Program-made: the position numbers and the translations under genes
The notes under the pieces: model-generated
Told to the model about the DNA's origin: nothing
What the model saw: the letters and a program-made list of their open reading frames with translations, nothing else
Database searches by the model: none
Origin: an uncultured Paracoccaceae bacterium
GTDB taxonomy: Bacteria; Pseudomonadota; Alphaproteobacteria; Rhodobacterales; Rhodobacteraceae
Direction: 5' to 3'
NCBI GenBank assembly: GCA_958439195.1
Contig: OY288151.1
Span: 186,001-250,000, forward strand
Length of the DNA: 64,000 nucleotides
Shown: one piece after another, positions 51,246 to 59,600 of the stretch
How the letters are laid out: each line of letters starts with the position of its first letter
Position numbering within the stretch: the first letter of the stretch is position 1

Positions 51246-51779
51246 ATGCAGGCAAAACGGCGTTTCCCCGCCATCGCAGCAGCGATGGTGCTGACGCTTG
51301 CAGCATGCGGCGACCGCCATGGCGTGCCATCCTTGATGAACGTGCGGTCAACCACGGCCGGGCCGGATGAATTTGGGATCATCCCGCCCAAGCCACTGGA
51401 ATTGCCTACCGATCTGGCGGCGCTGCCGGAACCGGCACTGGGTGGGCAGAACCGCACGGACCGCGACCCGCAGGCCGAAGCTGTGGCCGCGCTGGGGGGC
51501 AACCTTGGCACCCGCGATGGCGTGAACAGCGCGCATTCCGGCCTGTATGCCTATGCAGCGCGTTATGGTGTGGCGCAGGGCATCCGGCAGACATTGGCCG
51601 CCGAAGACCTGGAATATCGCCGCGAAAACGATGGCCGCCTGTTGGAACGGGTGTTCAACGTGAACGTCTATTACAAGGCCTATGCCGATCAATCGCTGGA
51701 TCAGCAGGCCGAATTGTGGCGCTGGCGTCGTGCCGGGGCGGCCACCCCATCCGCCCCGCCGCCCCTGGCCGGCGAATAA
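51246..51779 (+). CDS. DUF3035 lipoprotein
   Basis: The protein has 177 residues from the ATG at 51246, preceded by GGAGG at five bases. The signal peptide MQAKRRFPAIAAAMVLTLAAC ends in a lipobox Cys at residue 21. PDEFGIIPPKPLELPTDLAALPEP is the characteristic DUF3035 block. The rest is polar with no other motif. The role is unknown. Many members lie beside lspA and M16 proteases in this order, suggesting an envelope function. After the stop, a poorly paired GC-rich hairpin (about 51813-51840) lies before the M16 genes. Confidence 0.8.
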   Translation: MQAKRRFPAIAAAMVLTLAACGDRHGVPSLMNVRSTTAGPDEFGIIPPKPLELPTDLAALPEPALGGQNRTDRDPQAEAVAALGGNLGTRDGVNSAHSGLYAYAARYGVAQGIRQTLAAEDLEYRRENDGRLLERVFNVNVYYKAYADQSLDQQAELWRWRRAGAATPSAPPPLAGE

Positions 51780-51896
51780 AAGTAACGCACCGCGAACACC
51801 AGTAACAAGCGCGTAGGGGCGGGTTGAACCTGCCCGCTACCCGGCACACCTTGCCTTTGGACAGGTCCGCCAGTTCCGGGCCAAGCGGAGGACAGG

Positions 51897-53234
51897 ATGC
51901 AACGATTGCCGGGCCTTGCCATGGCCGGGATGCTGCTGATGGCAGCCCCCGCGCGGGCCGCCGAGGATGTGACGGCCTTTACCTTGGACAACGGGCTGCA
52001 AGTGGTGGTGATCGAAGATCACCGTGCGCCGGTTGTGGTGCAGATGGTCTGGTACAAGGTGGGGTCGGCCGATGAACCCCGCGGCAAATCCGGCATCGCG
52101 CATTTCCTGGAACATCTGATGTTCAAGGGCACCGATGAACTTGGCCCCGGCGAATTTTCCGACATCGTCGAGGCGCAGGGTGGCAGCGACAATGCCTTTA
52201 CCAGTTATGACTATACCGCCTATTTTCAGCGGGTCGCCGCAGACCGGCTGGACCTGATGATGAAGCTGGAAGCGGATCGGATGACCGATCTGCAACTGGC
52301 CGCCGAAGAGGTGGAAACCGAACGGCTGGTCATTCTGGAAGAACGCAACCAGCGCACCGATTCCAGCCCCGGCGCGTTGCTGGGCGAGCAGATGCGCGCG
52401 GCGCAGTTCCTGAATCATCCCTATGGCATCCCCATCATCGGCTGGCGCCACGAGATGGAGGGTTTGACCCAAGAGGATGCCATCGTGCATTACAAGACAC
52501 ATTACGCGCCGAACAATGCCGTCCTTGTGGTGGCCGGCGACGTAACAGCCGACGCCGTTCGCATGATGGCGGAAAAGCATTACGGCCCGATCCCCGCATC
52601 GCCCGACATTCAACCCCGCAACCGCGTGACCGAACCCCCGCAATTGGCGGAACGCCGTATCGCAATGGCCGATCCGCGCGTGTCGGAACCCTATATCTCG
52701 CGCAGTTATCTGGCGCCGGAACGCGACCCCGGCGATCAGTCCACGGCGGCGGCACTGACGATCCTTGCCGAATTGCTGGGTGGCAATGGCACCACATCGG
52801 TGCTGGCCCGCGCGCTGCAATTTGACCAGCAGAAGGCCGTCTATGCATCGGCCTTTTATGACGGCTCCACCGTGGATGACACGACGTTCAACCTTGTTGT
52901 TGTTCCCACACCTGACACCTCGCTGGAAGAGGCCGAGGCCGCGATGGATGCCGCGATTGCCGATTTCATCGCCAAAGGCCCGGACGCAGATGCCTTTGCC
53001 CGGATCAAGACGCAGATCCGCGCCGCCGATATCTATGCCCGCGATGATGCAAACGGCCTTGCCCGCCGCTATGGCGAAGGGCTGACCAACGGCCTGACGG
53101 TCGAGGACGTGAAGGCCTGGCCCGATGTCCTGAATGCGGTCACGCCCGAAGATGTGGTCGCCGCCGCCAAACTGGTTCTGGACAAGCGCAAGGCCGTAAC
53201 AGGCTATCTGATGCGCCAAGAGGCTGCCCAATGA
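51897..53234 (+). CDS. M16 zinc peptidase, catalytic subunit
   Basis: The 445-residue pitrilysin-family protein has a signal peptide (MQRLPGLAMAGMLLMAAPARA), so it works in the periplasm. The inverted zinc motif HxxEH is in AHFLEHLMFKGT. The third zinc-ligand Glu would lie in the EVETERLVILEERN segment about 75 residues later. It overlaps the next gene by four bases. The next gene encodes an M16 protein without the HxxEH motif, so the two probably form one heterodimeric protease, as in other bacterial M16B pairs. Confidence 0.93.
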   Translation: MQRLPGLAMAGMLLMAAPARAAEDVTAFTLDNGLQVVVIEDHRAPVVVQMVWYKVGSADEPRGKSGIAHFLEHLMFKGTDELGPGEFSDIVEAQGGSDNAFTSYDYTAYFQRVAADRLDLMMKLEADRMTDLQLAAEEVETERLVILEERNQRTDSSPGALLGEQMRAAQFLNHPYGIPIIGWRHEMEGLTQEDAIVHYKTHYAPNNAVLVVAGDVTADAVRMMAEKHYGPIPASPDIQPRNRVTEPPQLAERRIAMADPRVSEPYISRSYLAPERDPGDQSTAAALTILAELLGGNGTTSVLARALQFDQQKAVYASAFYDGSTVDDTTFNLVVVPTPDTSLEEAEAAMDAAIADFIAKGPDADAFARIKTQIRAADIYARDDANGLARRYGEGLTNGLTVEDVKAWPDVLNAVTPEDVVAAAKLVLDKRKAVTGYLMRQEAAQ

Positions 53235-54553
53235 TTGCGTTCATCCGCCTGATCCCCGCCGCCCTTACCGTCATGCTTTTTGCGCTGCCCGCGCGGGCGG
53301 CCATCGACATCCAGACCGTCACCTCACCCGGCGGGATCACCGCGTGGCTGGTGCAGGAAGACAACATCCCGTTTACCGCGCTTGAGATTCGCTTTCGTGG
53401 CGGATCGAGCCTTGATCCGCAGGGCAAGGACGGCGCGGTCAACCTGATGACCGCGCTGATCGAGGAAGGGTCGGGCGACATGGACGCGCAGGCCTTTGCC
53501 GCCGCGCGTGATGGGCTTGCGGCTTCTTTCGGGTTTTCATCCGACATTGACACAGTGGCCGTGTCGGCCCAGTTCCTGACTGAGAACCGCGATCAGGCTG
53601 TGGCGTTGCTGCGGCAGGCCATCACCACGCCGCGCTTTGATCCCGATGCCGTGGAACGGGTGCGGGGTCAGGTGCTGGCCAATCTGCGGTCTGATGAAAA
53701 AGACCCCGGCAGCATCGCCAATCGGCTGTTCCGGGAACAGGCTTTTGCCGGGCATCCCTATGCGATGAACGGGGATGGTACCCCGGAAACGGTGCCCAAC
53801 CTGACGCGCGATGACCTGATTGCCGCGCATCAGGCGACGCTGACCCGTGACCGGGTTTTCGTGGCGGCGGCGGGCGACATTTCGGCTGCGGAGCTGGGGC
53901 AGTTGTTGGACGATCTGCTGGGCGGCCTGCCCGCCACCGGCCCCGCCCTGCCCGGTCGGGTAGACCCGGCCTTGACAGGCGGCGTGACGGTGCAGGATTT
54001 TCCCGGCCCCCAATCACTGGTGCTGTTTGGCCATTCCGGCATCAAGCGTGACGATCCCGATTTCTTTGCCGCCACCATCCTGAACGAAATTCTGGGTGGC
54101 AGCCGCTTTTCGGCCCGCCTGATGACAGAGGTCCGCGAAAAGCGCGGGCTGACCTATGGCATCGGCACATCGCTTGTGGGCTATGACAATTCCGAACTGG
54201 TGATGGGGCAGGCCTCGGTCGCCAATGAAAAGGTGGCCGAAGCGGTGGATGTGATCCGTGCCGAATGGGCGCGCATCGCAACCGAAGGGATCACCGAAGA
54301 TGAACTGGCCGCAACCAAAACCTATCTGACCGGCGCCTATCCCCTTCGCTTTGATGGCAATGGGCCGCTGGCATCCATCATGGTGAACATGCAGTTGATC
54401 GGCTTGTCCGCCGATTACCCCCAGACCCGCAATGACAAGGTGAATGCGGTAACGCTGGCGGATGTAAAGCGCGTGGCGGCATCGCTGTTCCGCGCCGAAG
54501 ACCTGCGGTTCGTCATCGTTGGGCAACCAACCGGTGTGCAGTCCACAGACTGA
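53231..54553 (+). CDS. M16 family protein, non-catalytic subunit
   Basis: The 440-residue protein has a signal peptide (LIPAALTVMLFALPARA). The place of HxxEH reads GAVNLMTALIEEGSG, so zinc is not bound. The C-terminal domain has the conserved Arg/Tyr pair in LMTEVREKRGLTYGIGTSL, which clasps substrate in M16B heterodimers. It is translationally coupled to the catalytic subunit. Confidence 0.92.
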   Translation: MIAFIRLIPAALTVMLFALPARAAIDIQTVTSPGGITAWLVQEDNIPFTALEIRFRGGSSLDPQGKDGAVNLMTALIEEGSGDMDAQAFAAARDGLAASFGFSSDIDTVAVSAQFLTENRDQAVALLRQAITTPRFDPDAVERVRGQVLANLRSDEKDPGSIANRLFREQAFAGHPYAMNGDGTPETVPNLTRDDLIAAHQATLTRDRVFVAAAGDISAAELGQLLDDLLGGLPATGPALPGRVDPALTGGVTVQDFPGPQSLVLFGHSGIKRDDPDFFAATILNEILGGSRFSARLMTEVREKRGLTYGIGTSLVGYDNSELVMGQASVANEKVAEAVDVIRAEWARIATEGITEDELAATKTYLTGAYPLRFDGNGPLASIMVNMQLIGLSADYPQTRNDKVNAVTLADVKRVAASLFRAEDLRFVIVGQPTGVQSTD

Positions 54554-54611
54554 TGGGTCAGGGCCGCCGAATCTGTGGCCCTGATCCTTTGCGCCTGCTA
54601 CATATGGGTGT

Positions 54612-56453
54612 ATGAACGCCCCCGCACCCAAGATAACCGGCCCCTTTGGCCGCCCGATGATCCGCCAACTGGATGAGGCGGCGATCAATCGCATCGCGGC
54701 GGGTGAGGTGGTGGAACGTCCTGCCAGTGCCGTAAAAGAACTGGTGGAAAACGCGCTGGATGCCGGGGCAACCCGCGTTTCGGTGGACTATGCCGATGGC
54801 GGCAAGACGCTGATCCGCGTCACCGATGATGGCTGTGGCATGACGGCGGATGATCTGCCGCTTGCCCTGTCGCGCCATGCGACGTCAAAGATCGACGGGT
54901 CCGATCTGCTGAACATCCACAGTTTCGGCTTTCGTGGCGAGGCGCTGCCTTCGCTTGGGTCCGTCGGTCGCCTGACTCTGACCTCGCGTGCGCAAGGGGC
55001 CGAGGCGGCAAGCCTGACGGTGTCAGGCGGGCAGATGGCCCCGGTCAAACCGGCGGCGCTGACGCGCGGCACGGTGGTAGAGTTACGCGATCTGTTCTTT
55101 GCCACCCCGGCACGGCTGAAATTCCTGCGGTCTGACCGGGCCGAGGCGCAGGCAATAGCCGATGTGGTCCGCCGTCTGGCGATGGCAGAACCCAGCGTCG
55201 GCTTTACCCTGCGCGATGTATCGGGCGGCGGCGAGGGGCGGGTAATGTTCCGCGCCGATCCGACAGGGGGCGACTTCTTTGATGCGCTGCATGCGCGTCT
55301 GGCCAGCGTTCTGGGCGCGGATTTCATCGACAACGCGTTGCGGGTGGATGTGGAACGCGATGGCCTGCGGCTGACGGGTTATGCCGCCCTGCCCACCTAT
55401 TCGCGCGGATCGTCGGTGCAGCAGTTCCTGTTCGTGAATGGCCGCCCCGTGCTGGACCGGATGCTGTTTGGTGCGCTGCGGGCGGCCTATTTCGATTTCC
55501 TCAGCCGTGACCGACACCCCGCCGCTGTGTTGACCATCACCTGCGATCCGGAACGGGTGGATGTGAACGTCCACCCCGCCAAGGCCGAGGTGCGGTTCCG
55601 TGAACCAGAGGCCGTGCGTGCCTTGATCATCACCGGGTTGCGCACAGTGCTGTCCGGCGCAGGCCATCGCGCCAGCAGCACGGTGGGCGATGCCACCCTT
55701 TCTGCCCTGCGGGTGGAGCCGCCGCGCATTTATCAGATGGACCGCCCGTCACAGGGCAGCCTTGCGCGCAGTTTTGCCTTTCAGGCCCCCATGCCGCAGC
55801 CCGGCTTTGCCGAAGCGCCGGCGGCACGGGCCGATTTCACCGCCACCGAAGCGCCAGAGCCAGAGGTGACCGCCCGCCCCTTGGGTGCGGCCCGCGCGCA
55901 GGTGCATGAAAATTACATCATCGCGCAAACCGAAACCGGCATCGTCATCGTGGATCAGCATGCCGCGCATGAACGGCTGGTCTATGAACGGCTGAAACGG
56001 CAGATGGCGGAAACCGGGATTACCGCGCAGGCGCTGTTGATCCCCGAAATCGTGGACCTGTCGCCGGGTGATGCAGCGCGGATCATGGACCATGCCAAAG
56101 CGTTGTCGCGCCTTGGCCTGACGGTAGAACCCTTTGGCGGATCGGCCATTGCCATCCGCGAAACCCCGGCCATCCTTGGCCCGGTCAACGGTGCGGCGCT
56201 GATCCGCGATGTGCTGGATGAACTGGCCGATCTGGGCGACAGCCAGTTGGTGCAGGCGCGGATCGAGGCGGTTCTGTCGCGCATGGCCTGCCACGGTTCG
56301 GTGCGGTCTGGCCGTCAGATGCGGGCCGAGGAAATGAATGCCCTGCTGCGCGAGATGGAGGCAACACCCCATTCCGGTCAATGCAACCACGGGCGGCCCA
56401 CCTATGTGGAACTGAAGCTGACGGATATTGAACGGTTGTTCGGGCGGCGATGA
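54612..56453 (+). CDS. mutL: DNA mismatch repair protein MutL
   Basis: The 613-residue protein has the GHKL ATPase motifs NRIAAGEVVERPASAVKELVENALDAGA, a DDGCGM block and GFRGEALPSLGSV. The C-terminal domain carries DQHAAHERLVYE, the endonuclease metal motif (DQHA-x2-E-x4-E). This MutL therefore nicks DNA itself, consistent with a genome lacking MutH, as in most alphaproteobacteria. A downstream ATG at 54657 is an alternative start. The stop overlaps the start of rmuC. Confidence 0.95.
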   Translation: MNAPAPKITGPFGRPMIRQLDEAAINRIAAGEVVERPASAVKELVENALDAGATRVSVDYADGGKTLIRVTDDGCGMTADDLPLALSRHATSKIDGSDLLNIHSFGFRGEALPSLGSVGRLTLTSRAQGAEAASLTVSGGQMAPVKPAALTRGTVVELRDLFFATPARLKFLRSDRAEAQAIADVVRRLAMAEPSVGFTLRDVSGGGEGRVMFRADPTGGDFFDALHARLASVLGADFIDNALRVDVERDGLRLTGYAALPTYSRGSSVQQFLFVNGRPVLDRMLFGALRAAYFDFLSRDRHPAAVLTITCDPERVDVNVHPAKAEVRFREPEAVRALIITGLRTVLSGAGHRASSTVGDATLSALRVEPPRIYQMDRPSQGSLARSFAFQAPMPQPGFAEAPAARADFTATEAPEPEVTARPLGAARAQVHENYIIAQTETGIVIVDQHAAHERLVYERLKRQMAETGITAQALLIPEIVDLSPGDAARIMDHAKALSRLGLTVEPFGGSAIAIRETPAILGPVNGAALIRDVLDELADLGDSQLVQARIEAVLSRMACHGSVRSGRQMRAEEMNALLREMEATPHSGQCNHGRPTYVELKLTDIERLFGRR

Positions 56454-57604
56454 TTACCGTTGGCGGCACCCAATATACATGGACCGATCCCGCGGTTCTG
56501 ATCGCCGCAGCGGCGCTGGCGGTGCTGATCGTCCTGCTTCTTACCCTGCGGGCGGCGGCGCGGTCGGCGCGGATGGCCGGGCCATTGCTGCGGCAGATGG
56601 AATGGATGTCGCATCGGGTGCAATCCCTGTCCGATGGGCAGGAACGGCTGGCTGGCGGTTTGCATCATGTGTCCGAGGCGGCGGCTGTCAGCCAGTCGTC
56701 GATGTTGAAGCTGATGGAACAGCGCCTTGCCGATGTGCAACGCCAGATGACCGAGGCGCTGCATGGCACCTCGACCCGCACGGCGCGCAGCTTGGGTGAT
56801 TTGCAACAGCGGCTGGAAACCATCGACAAGGCACAGGCCAATATCGAAAAGCTGTCGGGCAATGTCCTGTCGCTTCAGGATATTTTGTCGAACAAGCAGA
56901 CCCGTGGCGCGTTCGGGGAAATTCAGTTGAACGACATCGTGCAAAAGGCCCTGCCGCCCGATGCCTATACGATGCAGGCCACCCTACCCAACGGGCGGCG
57001 AGCGGATTGCCTGATCCATCTGCCCAAACCCCCCGGCCCCATCGTCATCGACGCCAAATTTCCGCTGGAGGCCTATGAATCGCTGCGCCGCGCCGAAACC
57101 CCGCACCAACAGCTTGAGGCCCAGCGTTTGATGCGCGGCTCTGTTCGCGCGCACATTCGCGCGATTGCAGACAGGTATATCCTTGAAGGCGAAACCGCCG
57201 ATGGCGCGCTGATGTTCCTGCCGTCCGAGGCGGTTTATGCAGAACTGCATGCCAATTTCCCCGATGTGGTGCGCGAAGGTTTCGCCGCCAAGGTGTGGAT
57301 TGTGTCGCCCACCACCTGCATGGCCACGCTCAACACCATGCGCGCGGTGCTGAAGGATGCCCGGATGCGCGAACAGGCCGGCGCGATCCGCAAGGAGCTG
57401 GCCCTGCTGTACGGTGATGTTGAACGGCTGGGCGCGCGGGTGGAAAATCTGGATCGGCATTTCGGCCAGGCCGCGAAGGATATCGAGGAAATCAAGATCA
57501 GCAGCGAAAAGGCCACGCGCCGGGCGCGGCGTCTGGACAACTTTGATTTTGAAGAACTCGCCAGTGACGGCACCCCCCTGATCGGCCCACAGGCGGCGGA
57601 ATGA
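56450..57604 (+). CDS. rmuC: DNA recombination protein RmuC
   Basis: The 384-residue protein has an N-terminal transmembrane helix (AVLIAAAALAVLIVLLLTL, residues about 14-32), then a coiled coil (residues about 50-140), then the RmuC domain with LSNKQTRGAFGEIQL and IDAKFPLEAYESL. It is a putative nuclease that limits inversions at short repeats. The stop overlaps the start of the HutD-like gene by four bases. Confidence 0.92.
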   Translation: MITVGGTQYTWTDPAVLIAAAALAVLIVLLLTLRAAARSARMAGPLLRQMEWMSHRVQSLSDGQERLAGGLHHVSEAAAVSQSSMLKLMEQRLADVQRQMTEALHGTSTRTARSLGDLQQRLETIDKAQANIEKLSGNVLSLQDILSNKQTRGAFGEIQLNDIVQKALPPDAYTMQATLPNGRRADCLIHLPKPPGPIVIDAKFPLEAYESLRRAETPHQQLEAQRLMRGSVRAHIRAIADRYILEGETADGALMFLPSEAVYAELHANFPDVVREGFAAKVWIVSPTTCMATLNTMRAVLKDARMREQAGAIRKELALLYGDVERLGARVENLDRHFGQAAKDIEEIKISSEKATRRARRLDNFDFEELASDGTPLIGPQAAE

Positions 57605-58128
57605 AACACCTGACGCGCGCAGATTATGCCCGGCAGCCGTGGAAGAACGGCAAGGGCGTGACCGTGGAACTTGCGCGGGTGGATGCTGACGGGGCGATGC
57701 TTTGGCGGCTGTCGATGGCCACAGTGGCCGAGGATGGGCCGTTTTCCATTTTTCCGGGCATTGAACGCAACCTGACCGTCATATCCGGCCCCGGTTTCCG
57801 TCTGGAAGGGGAAGGTCTTTCCTTTGCCTGCCCGCCTTTGGTGCCTGTCGCCTTTCCCGGTGATGCCGCGGTTTCGGCGCAGGGCACAGACGGCGTGGCG
57901 TCACAGGATTTCAACGTGATGACAGCCCGACACCTGCCGCGTCCGACCGTAGAGGTGACAGAAGGCGCGGTCTGTTTTCCCGCCGGTGATCTGCTGGCCC
58001 TTTTCGCGCTGGATGCCGGACGGGCGAATGACGCGGCCCTTGCCGAACATGACCTGATCCTGTCGGATCAGGCCATTCTGGCCGAGGGGCGTTTTCTGGC
58101 TGTCCGTTTGAACGGCGTGGCGGGTTAG
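57601..58128 (+). CDS. HutD/Ves family cupin-fold protein
   Basis: The 175-residue protein has the family start (MKHLTRADYARQPWKNGKG), then MLWRLSMATVAEDGPFSIFPGIERNLTVISG and DFNVMTAR, the conserved blocks of HutD/Ves. Members are linked to histidine-utilisation or cold-shock functions, with no firm activity. No hut genes lie nearby. It converges on chrR with a 3-base gap. Confidence 0.85.
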   Translation: MKHLTRADYARQPWKNGKGVTVELARVDADGAMLWRLSMATVAEDGPFSIFPGIERNLTVISGPGFRLEGEGLSFACPPLVPVAFPGDAAVSAQGTDGVASQDFNVMTARHLPRPTVEVTEGAVCFPAGDLLALFALDAGRANDAALAEHDLILSDQAILAEGRFLAVRLNGVAG

Positions 58129-58131
58129 GCG

Positions 58132-58776
58132 TCAGATCCCGAAGAACGGCTGTGCCAGCCGCGGGATCAATCCGTTGAATTTCAGCGGTGCGTCCGTTGC
58201 GGCAAGGCAAATGCAGACCTGACCCTCTTCCGCGACAGGCGTATGCTGCATCGCCTCATCCGCGATTTCGATGTCACCGGGGCCAAAACGATCGCTGTCA
58301 TCGCGGAACGCGCCTTGCAGCACCAATGTCAGCTCCAGCCCGCGATGCCCGTGATCCGGCACCGCCTGGCCGCCCGGAATATACAACAGGCGGGCCGATG
58401 CATCCTTGCCGGTGCGAATGACCGCCTGCTTCACGCCCATGCCGACATTGCGCCAACGCACCTTGTCCGGCCCGCCGCCCACATAATCGGCCAGCGGAGC
58501 GGGAAATACCCCAGCGCCGCGCAGGGGGCGGCGTGCAGTAGCCTGCGAAAGGCCATCGATCCTGTCCATGCAGGCGGCAAGACTGTCATCCGACATATCC
58601 GCCAGCGCCGTCGTTTCGATCATCGCGCCGCCAACCGCCTCGAACGAGGCAAGCTGCGCGCGGCAGTCGTCGCACAGGGAAACATGCGTAGCCACGACCA
58701 GATTGAATGCCTCGGGCAGTTCGCCTGCCGCATAGGACATCAACAACTGGTCCGAAAGGTGGTGCCTGATCGTCAT
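58132..58776 (-). CDS. chrR: Anti-sigma factor ChrR (singlet-oxygen response)
   Basis: The 214-residue zinc anti-sigma factor holds RpoE until singlet oxygen appears. The N-terminal anti-sigma domain has the ligand set H6, H31, C35 and C38, identical to that described for Rhodobacter sphaeroides ChrR. The C-terminal cupin-like domain (residues about 105-200) has VPDHGHRGLELTLVLQG (H142, H144, E148) and H178, plus C188 and C190. It lies directly downstream of rpoE (13-base gap), so both are expressed from the sigma-E autoregulated promoter. Confidence 0.96.
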   Translation of the reverse strand: MTIRHHLSDQLLMSYAAGELPEAFNLVVATHVSLCDDCRAQLASFEAVGGAMIETTALADMSDDSLAACMDRIDGLSQATARRPLRGAGVFPAPLADYVGGGPDKVRWRNVGMGVKQAVIRTGKDASARLLYIPGGQAVPDHGHRGLELTLVLQGAFRDDSDRFGPGDIEIADEAMQHTPVAEEGQVCICLAATDAPLKFNGLIPRLAQPFFGI

Positions 58777-58789
58777 CTTCCGTCTTGCC

Positions 58790-59335
58790 TCAACTCATCT
58801 GCTGGCGCAGCCGCTCTAACGCCAATCTAATGCGCGACTTGATCGTTCCAAGCGGAAGGCCCGTCTCTGCGGCAATTTCGCTGTGCGAAAGATCACCGTA
58901 GAAGGCCCGTTCGATCAAGGCGCGCTGTTTTTCGGGCAACTGGGCAAGCGCGGCACCCAGCCGATCAGTGTCTTGCTGCGCCTCTAGCACCTCGGCCTGA
59001 TCGGGTTCAGGCTCTGGTCCCCAGGGCAGGTCTTCCGGTTCGGGCCGCCGCGCCTTGCGCAGCGCGTCGATCCGTCTGTTACGGGCGATGGTGAAGACCC
59101 AGGTCGCCACCGATGCCCGCGACGGATCGAAAAGCCCCGCCTTTTGCCACAGCGTTGCCATGACATCCTGCGCGCATTCCTCGGCCAGCGTGGCATCCGC
59201 GCCCGACTTCATCAGGAAGGCCTTCACCCGTGGGGCGAAATGCCGGAACAGGGCGGCAAAAGCCGCCTTGTCCTGATGGTCGCGCACCCGGATAACCAGT
59301 GCCGCCCAATCCGTCTCAACCTCATCCGCCTGCAC
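58790..59335 (-). CDS. rpoE: ECF sigma factor RpoE (ChrR-controlled)
   Basis: The 181-residue group IV sigma factor has region 2 with HFAPRVKAFLMKSGADATLAEECAQDVMATLWQKAGLFDP and VFTIARNRRIDALRK, and region 4 with LIERAFYGDLSHSEIAAETGLPLGTIKSRIRLALERLR. Its cognate anti-sigma factor follows. It is expected to drive the divergent operon at 59601 and its own transcript (see the two promoter entries). Confidence 0.96.
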   Translation of the reverse strand: MQADEVETDWAALVIRVRDHQDKAAFAALFRHFAPRVKAFLMKSGADATLAEECAQDVMATLWQKAGLFDPSRASVATWVFTIARNRRIDALRKARRPEPEDLPWGPEPEPDQAEVLEAQQDTDRLGAALAQLPEKQRALIERAFYGDLSHSEIAAETGLPLGTIKSRIRLALERLRQQMS

Positions 59336-59445
59336 GGCAGAGCCTTCCTTTCGGCGATCAACCCCTTGTCGTTTCGCAGCCTATTGCCACGCAGTTCAAG
59401 GTGCATCCGATTTTTTCGGCCTGTCGTACATCGAACATCATGGAA

Positions 59446-59475
59446 CTTTTACGTGACATGCTGTCCGATGGATCA
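59446..59475 (-). promoter_or_regulatory. Predicted sigma-E promoter of rpoE-chrR
   Basis: On the minus strand the -35 TGATCC (complement of 59470-59475) is followed by an 18-base spacer and TAAAAG (complement of 59446-59451). The spacing equals that of the Rhodobacter sigma-E consensus TGATCC-N18-TAAG, with one or two differences in the -10. The leader to the rpoE start would be about 105 bases. Autoregulation is inferred. Confidence 0.7.
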
Positions 59476-59540
59476 CACAAGGCGAAATGTTCCTCGTAAA
59501 GCCGCTGTCAAGACCGGTATGTCTAGTAAAGTTTACAGGT

Positions 59541-59569
59541 TGATCCAATCTGATCGCCCAAACGTAAGA
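59541..59569 (+). promoter_or_regulatory. Predicted sigma-E promoter of the amine-oxidase-like operon
   Basis: TGATCC (59541-59546), an 18-base spacer (59547-59564) and TAAGA (59565-59569) match the Rhodobacter RpoE consensus exactly. A start of transcription near 59575 would give a leader of about 25 bases to the ATG at 59601. Confidence 0.85.
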
Positions 59570-59600
59570 CCACAAAAGACCAGCAGGAGTGTTCCGTTTC

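Noticed and set aside
51837..53231. 464-codon minus strand frame
   Set aside because: Antisense to the M16 catalytic subunit, which has a signal peptide and an HxxEH motif.
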